Part shown: piece after piece, positions 44,513-52,132 of the stretch
Position numbering within the stretch: the stretch's first letter is position 1
Layout of the letters: each line of letters begins with the position of its first letter
From: Pseudomonas sp. NFR16
GTDB lineage: Bacteria; Pseudomonadota; Gammaproteobacteria; Pseudomonadales; Pseudomonadaceae
DNA length: 64,000 nt
Direction: 5' to 3'
NCBI RefSeq assembly: GCF_900108875.1
Contig: NZ_FNYJ01000008.1
Span: 62,001-126,000, forward strand
Program-made: the position numbers and the translations under genes
The notes under the pieces: model-generated
What the model saw: the letters and a program-made list of their open reading frames with translations, nothing else
Told to the model about the DNA's origin: nothing
Databases searched by the model: none

Positions 44513-44540
44513 GTGAAACAGTCTGTTACGACTGTTTCAC
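44513..44540. other. Perfect 10-bp inverted repeat
   Basis: GTGAAACAGT-CTGTTACG-ACTGTTTCAC lies between the MORN/peptidase gene and the upstream MaoC-like gene, both on the minus strand, 12 bp after the MaoC stop codon. Without a T-run on the minus strand it is an imperfect terminator candidate; it may instead be a regulator site for the peptidase gene or an RNA processing hairpin. Confidence 0.5.
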
Positions 44541-44552
44541 GTTTTGAGAAAT

Positions 44553-45008
44553 TTACACGAAGCAGAGTGACAGGGGTTCTGCAACGAAGGCGGGCTTGTC
44601 CTGACCCTCGATTTCAAGCGTTGCCGTCGCTTTGAGCAACCATTGCCCGGGCTTCTTTTCAGTGACTTCGGTCAGCGCAACTTTTAGACGAACGCGCGAA
44701 TCGACCTTCACAGGCTGCACGAAGCGCACGCTGTCCAGGCCGTAATTGACCACCATTTTCAAGCCATCCGGCAACACCAGCAGCGATTCCATCAACTTGG
44801 GGATCAGCGACAGCGACAGGAAGCCGTGAGCGATGGTCGAGCCAAAGGGTGTCTGCGCGGCCTTGACCGGATCGACGTGAATGAATTGAAAATCACCGGT
44901 TGCCTCGGCGAACAGATTGATTCGTTCCTGATCGATGAGCAGCCACTCGGAACTTCCCAGTTCCTTGCCTTCATAGCTCTTGAGTTCTGCGACGGGTACA
45001 TAGGGCAT
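44553..45008 (-). CDS. MaoC-like hot-dog-fold dehydratase
   Basis: A 151-residue single hot-dog protein with the hydratase-2 motif: FAEATGDFQFIHVDPVKAAQTPFGSTIAHGFLSLSLIPKL, where D and H of the FxHxDPxxA-like segment are the catalytic pair. Such proteins hydrate (R)-specific enoyl-CoA or related thioesters and can feed PHA synthesis. The ATG at 45008 follows AGGAGA. Single gene; 260 bp without a visible gene (45009-45268) separate it from the divergent lrgA. Confidence 0.9.
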   Translation of the reverse strand: MPYVPVAELKSYEGKELGSSEWLLIDQERINLFAEATGDFQFIHVDPVKAAQTPFGSTIAHGFLSLSLIPKLMESLLVLPDGLKMVVNYGLDSVRFVQPVKVDSRVRLKVALTEVTEKKPGQWLLKATATLEIEGQDKPAFVAEPLSLCFV

Positions 45009-45268
45009 CGTTACTCTCCTTGTGAAACGTTGACGTCCTGCGGTTTTGTGTTTTCCGGTTTCTGCGGCTATAGGCTCTTTTATTGCTTGGTTCGGTGGCG
45101 GCGTCTGGCGCCTCTTCGGTCGGCGCGCTTGCACATCATCATCGCCTGACGCGATGAAGATCAGCACGCCGCAGGGCTGTGGTCAAGAATCCCAAGGTTT
45201 GCGAATGCCGAGCCATAGCTGACGAAACTGCATGCTTATAATGTCGCCGCGAATTTGTGGAGTTCTGT

Positions 45269-45631
45269 ATGTTGCTAAGAGGCCTGACCTGGCTTGTGCT
45301 GTTCCAATTGGTGGGAACGGCGCTGAATCATTTATTCCTGTCGATACTGCCGGGGCCGATCATCGGCCTGGTGCTGCTGATGATTTACCTGATGATCAGG
45401 GGCGAAGTCAGCGAACCCATCAGCCTGGCCGCCAGCAGTCTGCTGCGTTATCTGCCGCTGTTGCTGGTGCCGCCTGCCGTCGGCGTGATGGTTTATGCCG
45501 ACCAGATCGCCGATGACTTCTGGGCCATTGTAGGCTCGCTGGTGCTGTCGCTGATGATCTCGCTCACCTTTGCGGGCTGGCTGATGCAGAAACTCATCGA
45601 TCGCCAGTCCAGCCGCCGGGAGCCGTCATGA
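45269..45631 (+). CDS. lrgA: CidA/LrgA-family holin-like protein
   Basis: A 120-residue membrane protein with four predicted helices; LPGPIIGLVLLMIYLMIRGEV and YLPLLLVPPAVGVMVYADQIADDFW are the CidA/LrgA signatures. LrgA-type proteins influence murein hydrolase activity and programmed lysis, and some move small metabolites. The ATG at 45269 has GGAG eight bases upstream. The stop codon overlaps lrgB by 4 nt. No LytS/LytR-type regulator adjoins it. Confidence 0.92.
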   Translation: MLLRGLTWLVLFQLVGTALNHLFLSILPGPIIGLVLLMIYLMIRGEVSEPISLAASSLLRYLPLLLVPPAVGVMVYADQIADDFWAIVGSLVLSLMISLTFAGWLMQKLIDRQSSRREPS

Positions 45632-46344
45632 GTCTGGACTGGCAAGGCGCATGGCTCTCGGTCATTCATCATCCGCTGTTCGGCATTGCGATCACCTTGG
45701 GCGCCTATCAGATCGTGCTCGCCGGTTATGAGAAAACCCGGTGGGTATTCCTGCAACCGGTGCTGGTGTCGATGGTCGTGGTTATTGTCGTGCTGGTGAG
45801 TTGCGGGCTGACCTACGTCGAATACCGGAAAAGCACCGACATTCTCAGCATCCTGCTCGGGCCGGCGACGGTTGCGCTGGCAGTGCCGCTTTATCTGAAT
45901 CTGCGGCGTATTCGTCAGTTGTTCTGGCCGGTCTTGACTACGCTGGTGATTGGCGGCGTGCTGGCAACCGGGTCATGTGTCGCGCTCGGTTGGCTGTTGG
46001 GCGCCGACCACATGATTCTGATGACGATGGCGCCCAAGTCAGTGACCTCACCGATTGCCATGCTGGTCGCTGAACAGATAGGTGGCGTTGCAGCGCTGGC
46101 AGCGGTTTTTGTGTTGATCACCGGCGTCATCGGCGGCATATTCGGGCCCGGTCTGCTGACCCTGGCGGGCGTGCAGAGTCCGGAAGCTCGCGGCATGGCG
46201 CTGGGGCTGACGGCGCACGCAGTGGGTACCTCGGCGGCTTTGCAGGAAGGTGATGAATGCGGCGCCTTCGCGGCGCTGGCGATGAGTCTGATGGGTGTCG
46301 CCACGGCGCTGTTTTTGCCGTTGGCGGTGTCTCTGGTTGCTTGA
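45628..46344 (+). CDS. lrgB: LrgB/CidB-family membrane protein
   Basis: A 238-residue polytopic protein. LGPATVALAVPLYLNLRRIRQLFWPVL, TMAPKSVTSPIAMLVAEQIGG and MALGLTAHAVGTSAALQEGDECGAFAALAMSLMGV are the conserved LrgB blocks. It works with LrgA, to which it is translationally coupled through the ATGA overlap. Eleven bases separate its stop codon from the LON-domain gene, which may share the transcript. Confidence 0.94.
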   Translation: MSLDWQGAWLSVIHHPLFGIAITLGAYQIVLAGYEKTRWVFLQPVLVSMVVVIVVLVSCGLTYVEYRKSTDILSILLGPATVALAVPLYLNLRRIRQLFWPVLTTLVIGGVLATGSCVALGWLLGADHMILMTMAPKSVTSPIAMLVAEQIGGVAALAAVFVLITGVIGGIFGPGLLTLAGVQSPEARGMALGLTAHAVGTSAALQEGDECGAFAALAMSLMGVATALFLPLAVSLVA

Positions 46345-46354
46345 GGGTGGGTTT

Positions 46355-46945
46355 ATGTCGTTGCCGTTGTTTCCGCTGAATGCTGTGCTGTTCCCGGGGT
46401 GTGTGCTGGATCTTCAGATCTTCGAGGCACGCTATCTGGACATGATTGGCCGCTGCATGAAACAGGGTGAAGGGTTCGGTGTGGTCTGCATCACTGAAGG
46501 CAGCGAGGTGGGTGACGTTCCTGAGGGGTTCTCGCAGATCGGTTGCGAGGCGCTGGTCACTGATTTCCAGCAGCAGGACAACGGCCTGTTGGGTATCCGG
46601 GTGGTCGGCGGGCGGCGCTTTCGGGTGATCGACGCAGAGTCGCAACGTGACAACCTGCTGCTGGCCGAGGTGGAATGGCTGGAAGATCCGCAGGAGCAGC
46701 CGCTTCAGGAAGAGGACGATGACCTCGTGGCACTTCTGGCGGCCTTGGCCGAGCACCCGATGGTGGCGGCGTTGAATATGGGGCTGACGGCCAGTGGGCA
46801 ACAGTCGCTGGCCAATCAGTTGGCCTATCTGCTGCCGTTCGCGGAGGAAGATAAGATCGAACTGCTGGAAATAGACGACGCCGAGGAACGCCTCGACGCC
46901 ATTCAGGATCTGCTCGACGAAATGCAGGGCGACATGCAGGCCTGA
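46355..46945 (+). CDS. LON substrate-binding (N-terminal) domain protein
   Basis: A 196-residue protein consisting of the Lon N-terminal domain alone: LPLFPLNAVLFPGCVLDLQIFEARYLDMIGRCMKQGEGFGVV, then FRVIDAESQRDNLLLAEVEWL and a helical C terminus rich in Glu and Asp. It lacks the AAA+ and protease parts of Lon. Stand-alone LON-N proteins may bind unfolded or damaged proteins, but their role is not settled. It follows lrgB closely on the same strand. Confidence 0.92.
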   Translation: MSLPLFPLNAVLFPGCVLDLQIFEARYLDMIGRCMKQGEGFGVVCITEGSEVGDVPEGFSQIGCEALVTDFQQQDNGLLGIRVVGGRRFRVIDAESQRDNLLLAEVEWLEDPQEQPLQEEDDDLVALLAALAEHPMVAALNMGLTASGQQSLANQLAYLLPFAEEDKIELLEIDDAEERLDAIQDLLDEMQGDMQA

Positions 46946-46975
46946 TACGCCCGACGCCAGCCAAAGGGCGCGCCC

Positions 46976-48292
46976 TCAATACTGATAGCGAATCAGGCCA
47001 TGTCCGAACGAGTGCAGGGCAAATCCTCCCAGCAGAGCCACCATCGCAGGCAGGATCAACCACCACACACGAATCGGCAGCGCTGGCAGTGATTGCTTGT
47101 TCTGCACGAACGCCAGGCTCGCCGAGCACGTGAAAAACGCCAGCATCATGCCGGCCAGTACGTCGGTCGGCCAGTGGACGCCCAGGTACACCCGGGACAT
47201 CGCGATCGCCAACGCCGGAATTCCCCCCAGCAACAGCCAGGTCAGGCGCAGTCGCACCGGTTGGCTGCGCCCGGCCAGCACGGCCAGCGTCATGAACAAG
47301 GCAAACGAGGCGGATGCATGTCCGCTGGGCATGCTGTAAGTGGTCAATGGCTCGGCCAGCACTTCCGGGCGTGCGCGGGCGAAGGTGTATTTCATGCTCT
47401 GGTTGACGACCGCGGCCCCCAGCGTAGTTCCCACTGCAAAGATGGCGTGCCGGTATTGGCGAGTGAGCAGCAACAGAATCGCCAGCAACGCAGCCGCACA
47501 GAATTGGGTCCGGAAATCCCCAAGACCTGTGATCATCACGGCGTAGTTTTCCGCCGCTTCGCTTCGGCTCGCCTGAACGAGGGTCATCAGACCCTGATCG
47601 AAATCCGCCAGATACGGCCAGCCAAGAAACACGGCTCCCAACAGAATGAAACACGTCGCGGCGATCAGTCTGGTGGCATAGCGCTTCTGGCGCGTGCTGC
47701 TCTGAACGGCGACGCCGAGCAGGATTGCCAGTGCGACACCGACCACTGCTGCCTGCGGCCAGAAGTTTTCCGGCAACGGCAGGCGGATCGCTGCGCCGGT
47801 GGCCCAGCCCGGAAGAATGTACGCCACCGACCAGCCGGCGGCCGCAATCAGGCTGACTCCGGCAAAACGCACCAACGGCATGTCGAACATGCCGGCGACC
47901 ATCGGCAGCATGGGCCGCAGCGGGCCGATGAAGCGCCCGACCAGCAGGCTGGCAATGCCATAACGTTGAAAGTAAGCCTCGGCGCCGCCGATCCACTCCG
48001 GATGATGGCGCAGGCCGGGCAGACGGCGGATGTTCTGATGGAAACGGCGGCCCAGGAAATAAGACACGAAGTCGCCCAGCAGGCCGCCCAGGAAGCCCAG
48101 CAGCAGCGCTTCGCTCAACTCCAGGATGCCGCTGCCGGCCAGTGCTGCCACCGCGAAGAGTGCGACAGTGCCCGGCACGATGATGCCGGCGATGGCCAGG
48201 CATTCGACGAAGGCGATCAAAAAAATCGCGGCGCCAAGCCAGGACGGGTTGGCGCTCAGCCAGGAGGTAATGCTGTCGAGCCATGCACCCAT
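46976..48292 (-). CDS. DedA-PAP2 fusion: bifunctional membrane phosphatase
   Basis: A 438-residue membrane protein with two parts. Residues 1-190 are a DedA domain (GIIVPGTVALFAVAALAGSG, LGGLLGDFVSYFLGRRF, VGRFIGPLRPMLPMVAGMFDM). Residues about 210-410 are a PAP2 phosphatase with all three motifs: KYTFARARP, SMPSGHAS and SRVYLGVHWPTDV. The combination suggests that one protein flips or positions a phospholipid, possibly undecaprenyl pyrophosphate, and removes its phosphate. It lies 3 bp downstream of the glycosylase gene and is convergent with the LON-domain gene. Confidence 0.93.
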   Translation of the reverse strand: MGAWLDSITSWLSANPSWLGAAIFLIAFVECLAIAGIIVPGTVALFAVAALAGSGILELSEALLLGFLGGLLGDFVSYFLGRRFHQNIRRLPGLRHHPEWIGGAEAYFQRYGIASLLVGRFIGPLRPMLPMVAGMFDMPLVRFAGVSLIAAAGWSVAYILPGWATGAAIRLPLPENFWPQAAVVGVALAILLGVAVQSSTRQKRYATRLIAATCFILLGAVFLGWPYLADFDQGLMTLVQASRSEAAENYAVMITGLGDFRTQFCAAALLAILLLLTRQYRHAIFAVGTTLGAAVVNQSMKYTFARARPEVLAEPLTTYSMPSGHASASFALFMTLAVLAGRSQPVRLRLTWLLLGGIPALAIAMSRVYLGVHWPTDVLAGMMLAFFTCSASLAFVQNKQSLPALPIRVWWLILPAMVALLGGFALHSFGHGLIRYQY

Positions 48293-48295
48293 GGG

Positions 48296-48988
48296 TCAGT
48301 TTCCTTGCTCGAAAAAAAGGTAATCGCGGCCTTCGACTTGCCCGCGTCTGACCGGATTCCGTGTGCAGAACCGCGCGTAATCGGCGTCGACGAACCGGTA
48401 CATCAAGTGTTCATCGCGCCCGGTCGGGATGCCCAGGCGCGTGGTTTGAATGATCCGCGAAGGCTGCTGCCCCACGTCTTCGACAAACAGTTGTTCTTCA
48501 TCGAAACGTTTGGCATCCCACATCGGGACCTTTAGCCCGAGCGCCTTGCACAGCAGTGTCTGCCCGGCGCACAGCCGCTGCGGTGTGCGCAGCTGACCGC
48601 TGGCGTCGGGATTATTCAGCTGCATTTGCGCCAGGCTGTTTTCATCGGAGAAGGCATCGACCCAGGGATAAGCGGACTTGATCAGCACTGCGTTGCCCGG
48701 CCCCTCGGCACTGAAATTCAGCGAATCTCCGCCACGGGCGTAGTACATATAGATGTGTCCGCCATCCAGAAACAAAGCCTTACGTTTTTCTGTGTAGCCA
48801 AGGGAGGCGTGGCTGCCTTTTTCCGAAACGTAATAGGCCTCGGTCTCTATAATGCGCGCCGACAGCCACAGCTCACCGACCTTATGGCGGATGACCTTGC
48901 CCAGCAGATCGCGGGCAAGCGTCTGGGCATCGCGGTGGAAGAAGCTGTCGGGCAGGGCGCGCGGGGTCTGTCGTGGCATCGCATGCAT
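48296..48988 (-). CDS. DNA-3-methyladenine glycosylase (AAG/MPG family)
   Basis: A protein of about 230 residues of the alkyladenine glycosylase family: DLLGKVIRHKVGELWLSARIIETEAYY, SHASLGYTEKRKALFLDGGHIYMYYARGGDSLNFSAEGPGNAVLIKSAYP, and LCAGQTLLCKALGL. The catalytic Glu is in IIETEAYY. It excises alkylated purines in base-excision repair. The start is uncertain between ATGs at 48988 and 48979; neither has a strong ribosome-binding site. Confidence 0.9.
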   Translation of the reverse strand: MHAMPRQTPRALPDSFFHRDAQTLARDLLGKVIRHKVGELWLSARIIETEAYYVSEKGSHASLGYTEKRKALFLDGGHIYMYYARGGDSLNFSAEGPGNAVLIKSAYPWVDAFSDENSLAQMQLNNPDASGQLRTPQRLCAGQTLLCKALGLKVPMWDAKRFDEEQLFVEDVGQQPSRIIQTTRLGIPTGRDEHLMYRFVDADYARFCTRNPVRRGQVEGRDYLFFEQGN

Positions 48989-49213
48989 GATCTTGGAATG
49001 AGCGGTGATGATAACAATGTCGGGCTTAATTGCAGCTGAATGGGCACGGCTGGAACGGCACAAAATGTGAAAGCGGGCAGGCGTGTGAGTTGGATTTCAC
49101 GGTTTCGTCCAGCAAATCCGGCTTATATCGACCATCCGCCTGTCGCCGCTGTCGTTCAGCCCGCCCGGCAGCTATAATCGGCCGCTTTCCTCTCTGCCAA
49201 GACCTCTGAGACC

Positions 49214-50488
49214 ATGACTGAGTCCGTTCTTGACTACATGACCCGCCTGGGTCGCGCCGCCCGTGACGCCTCGCGCGTGATCGGCCGTGCCAGTACTGCG
49301 CAGAAAAACCGCGCGCTGGCTGCGACCGCCGCAGCGCTGGATGCCGCCCGGGACGAGCTGACTGCCGCCAACGAACAGGATCTTGCCGCCGGCCGTGCGA
49401 ACGGTCTGGAGCCGGCACTGCTCGAACGTCTGGCCCTGACCCCGGCGCGTATCGACAGCATGATCGCCGGTCTGCGTCAGGTCGCCGGTCTGCCGGACCC
49501 AGTGGGCACCATCCGTGACATGAACTTCCAGCCGTCCGGTATTCAGGTCGGCAAGATGCGCGTACCGCTGGGCGTGGTCGGGATCATTTACGAGTCGCGT
49601 CCGAACGTGACCATCGATGCGGCCAGTCTTTGCCTGAAGTCTGGAAACGCCACCATCCTGCGCGGCGGTTCCGAAGCCATCAATTCCAACCGGGCCATCG
49701 CTGCCTGCATTCAGCGCGGCCTGGCCGAAGCTGACCTGCCCGCAGCGGTCGTCCAGGTGGTCGAGACCACCGACCGTGCGGCCGTCGGCGCGTTGATCAC
49801 CATGCCTGAGTACGTCGACGTCATCGTTCCACGGGGTGGCAAAGGCCTGATCGAGCGCGTCAGTCGTGATGCCCGGGTGCCGGTGATCAAGCATCTGGAC
49901 GGCATCTGCCACGTGTATGTCAGTGCCCACGCCGACCTCGCTGCTGCTCAACGCATCGCTTTCAACGCCAAGACCTACCGCTATGGCATTTGCGGTGCCA
50001 TGGAAACGCTGCTGGTGGATCAGGCCATTGCGTCTGACTTCCTGCCTCAGATGGCCGCCCAGTTCCGCGAGAAAGGCGTCGAACTGCGTGGCTGCGAGCG
50101 CACCCGTCAGTTGATCGATGCCGTTGCCGCCACCGAAGAAGACTGGCACACCGAGTATCTGGCGCCGATCCTGTCGATCCGCGTCGTGACCGGTCTGGAT
50201 CAGGCGATCGAGCACATCAACCATTACGGCTCGCATCACAGCGACGCCATCGTCTCCGATTCGCAGAGCCAGACGCGCCGTTTTATGGCTGAAGTCGACT
50301 CCAGCTCGGTCATGATCAATGCGCCCACCAGCTTCGCCGACGGATTCGAGTACGGTCTGGGCGCTGAAATCGGTATTTCCACCGACAAGATTCATGCACG
50401 CGGTCCGGTCGGACTCGAGGGCCTGACGTGCGAGAAATACGTCGTCATTGGTGATGGTCGCCAGTTGCGCGGACAGGGGCCGGCCTGA
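49214..50488 (+). CDS. proA: Gamma-glutamyl phosphate reductase
   Basis: A 424-residue ProA that reduces gamma-glutamyl phosphate to glutamate semialdehyde with NADPH, the second step of proline synthesis. Landmarks are PLGVVGIIYESRPNVTIDAASLCLKSGNATILRGG, the catalytic C260 in KTYRYGICGAMETLLVD, and YGLGAEIGISTDKIHARGPVGLEGLTCEKYVV. It is the first gene of the long rightward run leading to the elongasome genes; the 225-bp divergent gap 48989-49213 shows no other gene. Confidence 0.97.
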   Translation: MTESVLDYMTRLGRAARDASRVIGRASTAQKNRALAATAAALDAARDELTAANEQDLAAGRANGLEPALLERLALTPARIDSMIAGLRQVAGLPDPVGTIRDMNFQPSGIQVGKMRVPLGVVGIIYESRPNVTIDAASLCLKSGNATILRGGSEAINSNRAIAACIQRGLAEADLPAAVVQVVETTDRAAVGALITMPEYVDVIVPRGGKGLIERVSRDARVPVIKHLDGICHVYVSAHADLAAAQRIAFNAKTYRYGICGAMETLLVDQAIASDFLPQMAAQFREKGVELRGCERTRQLIDAVAATEEDWHTEYLAPILSIRVVTGLDQAIEHINHYGSHHSDAIVSDSQSQTRRFMAEVDSSSVMINAPTSFADGFEYGLGAEIGISTDKIHARGPVGLEGLTCEKYVVIGDGRQLRGQGPA

Positions 50489-50489
50489 C

Positions 50490-51215
50490 TTGGCCGATAT
50501 CGGTCAGCGCCCGGGCAATGGTGCGGGTGCTGTTGCCCAGCCAGCCAGCGACACGGCTCGGGCCAGTGGCAAGCCGAAACGCATCGGCATGCTGGGTGGC
50601 ACGTTCGATCCGGTGCACATCGGCCATTTGCGCGGCGCGCTTGAAGTCGCCGCGTTGCTTGAACTCGATGAGTTGCGTCTGACGCCCAGCGCCAGACCGC
50701 CTCATCGCGACACGCCAAGTGTCTCTGCGCAAGACCGTCTGGCGATGGTCAGTTGCGCGGTGGAAGGCGTGCCGCCCTTGACGGTGGATGATCGCGAGCT
50801 GTTGCGCGACAAGCCGTCTTACACCATCGACACGCTGGAATCGATGCGGGCTGAGCTGTCCGCCGATGACCAGCTGTTTTTGTTGCTGGGTTGGGATGCC
50901 TTTTGCGGCCTGCCCACCTGGCATCGTTGGGAAGAGTTGCTGGAGCACTGCCATATCGTGGTGCTGCAACGCCCGGACGCCGACAGCGAGTCGCCAGACG
51001 CCATGCGTAACCTGCTGGCAGCACGCGCGGTCAGCGATCCGAAGGCCCTGAAAGGGCCTGGCGGACACATTACATTCGTCTGGCAGACGCCGCTTTCGGT
51101 GTCTGCCACCCAGATCCGCCAACTGCTGGCCAGCGGTAAATCGGTACGTTTTCTGGTGCCAGACGCGGTACTGGCCTACATCGAGGCGCACGGACTGTAC
51201 CGTGCGCCCAATTGA
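50490..51215 (+). CDS. nadD: Nicotinate-nucleotide adenylyltransferase
   Basis: NadD makes deamido-NAD from nicotinate mononucleotide and ATP. The nucleotidyltransferase motif is RIGMLGGTFDPVHIGHLRGALE; the second motif is SVSATQIRQLL. LLGWDAFCGLPTWHRWEELLEHCHIVVLQRPDADSE is the Pseudomonas-type centre. The start is uncertain: no ATG or GTG lies just before the domain. I use the TTG at 50490, one base after the proA stop codon; an ATG at 50454 within proA would add 12 residues. Confidence 0.93.
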   Translation: MADIGQRPGNGAGAVAQPASDTARASGKPKRIGMLGGTFDPVHIGHLRGALEVAALLELDELRLTPSARPPHRDTPSVSAQDRLAMVSCAVEGVPPLTVDDRELLRDKPSYTIDTLESMRAELSADDQLFLLLGWDAFCGLPTWHRWEELLEHCHIVVLQRPDADSESPDAMRNLLAARAVSDPKALKGPGGHITFVWQTPLSVSATQIRQLLASGKSVRFLVPDAVLAYIEAHGLYRAPN

Positions 51216-51231
51216 ACTGAATGAGTTTTTT

Positions 51232-51624
51232 ATGACAAAGCAAAAACAATCCGTATCCGGCGAAGAGCTGGTTGAACTGACCAAGGCTGCTCTGGAAGAC
51301 GTCAAGGCACAGGACATCCTGGTCATCGACGTCAAGGACAAGCACAGCCTGACCGACTACATGGTGATCGCCACCGGTACGTCCAACCGTCAGATCAACG
51401 CGATGCTGGACAAGGTCCGCGAAAACGTCAAAGCCAAGGGCGCACAGCCGCTGGGCGAAGAAGGCAAAGGCGAAAGCGACTGGGTTCTGCTGGACCTGGG
51501 CGACGTGATCGTGCACATGATGACCGCCGCCGCTCGCCAGTTCTACGACCTGGAACGTCTGTGGCAAGGCGCCGAGCAGAGCCGTGCAGCCAGCGGTGCC
51601 CATCACACCCCGGGTAACGAATAA
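51232..51624 (+). CDS. rsfS: Ribosome silencing factor RsfS
   Basis: A 130-residue Iojap/RsfS protein that binds L14 on the large subunit and blocks subunit joining in poor conditions. The core LVELTKAALEDVKAQDILVIDVKDKHSLTDYMVIATGTSNRQINAM and GESDWVLLDLGDVIVHMMTAAARQFYDLERLW is diagnostic. It follows nadD by 16 bp, as in most proteobacteria. Confidence 0.97.
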   Translation: MTKQKQSVSGEELVELTKAALEDVKAQDILVIDVKDKHSLTDYMVIATGTSNRQINAMLDKVRENVKAKGAQPLGEEGKGESDWVLLDLGDVIVHMMTAAARQFYDLERLWQGAEQSRAASGAHHTPGNE

Positions 51625-51633
51625 GGGCTCATT

Positions 51634-52101
51634 GTGCGTCTGCGTCTGATTGCTGTCGGTTCACGCATGCCCAAGTGGGTGGAAGAGGGTTGGCATGAGT
51701 ATGCCAAGCGTCTGCCGTCCGAACTGGCGCTGGAACTGGTAGAGATTCCGCTCAACACCCGTGGCAAGAACGCCGACGTGGCACGCCTGATTCGTCAGGA
51801 AGGCGAGGCCATGCTGGCGAAAGTGCAGCCGGGCGAGCGGATCGTCACGCTTGAAGTGCAGGGCAAACCATGGAGCACCGAGCAACTGGCGGGCGAGCTC
51901 GATCGGTGGCGTCTGGATTCGCGAACCGTGAATCTGATGGTTGGCGGTCCCGAAGGGCTCGCGCCGGAAGTCTGTGCCCGTGCCGAGCAGCGTTGGTCGT
52001 TGTCGCCGTTGACGTTGCCGCACCCGCTGGTGCGCATTCTCATCGGTGAACAGATTTATCGTGCCTGGACAGTGTTGTCCGGTCACCCTTATCACAAGTA
52101 G
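51634..52101 (+). CDS. rlmH: 23S rRNA pseudouridine-1915 N3-methyltransferase
   Basis: A 155-residue SPOUT methyltransferase with a GTG start. It opens RLRLIAVGSRMPKWVEEGWHEYAKRLP; the knotted SAM site is NLMVGGPEGLAPEV, and the C terminus LPHPLVRILIGEQIYRAWTVLSGHPYHK is nearly invariant in the family. It modifies pseudouridine 1915 in helix 69 of 23S rRNA. Confidence 0.97.
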   Translation: MRLRLIAVGSRMPKWVEEGWHEYAKRLPSELALELVEIPLNTRGKNADVARLIRQEGEAMLAKVQPGERIVTLEVQGKPWSTEQLAGELDRWRLDSRTVNLMVGGPEGLAPEVCARAEQRWSLSPLTLPHPLVRILIGEQIYRAWTVLSGHPYHK

Positions 52102-52132
52102 CGCTGCTGCCTTCACTGTGAACACGCCCTAA

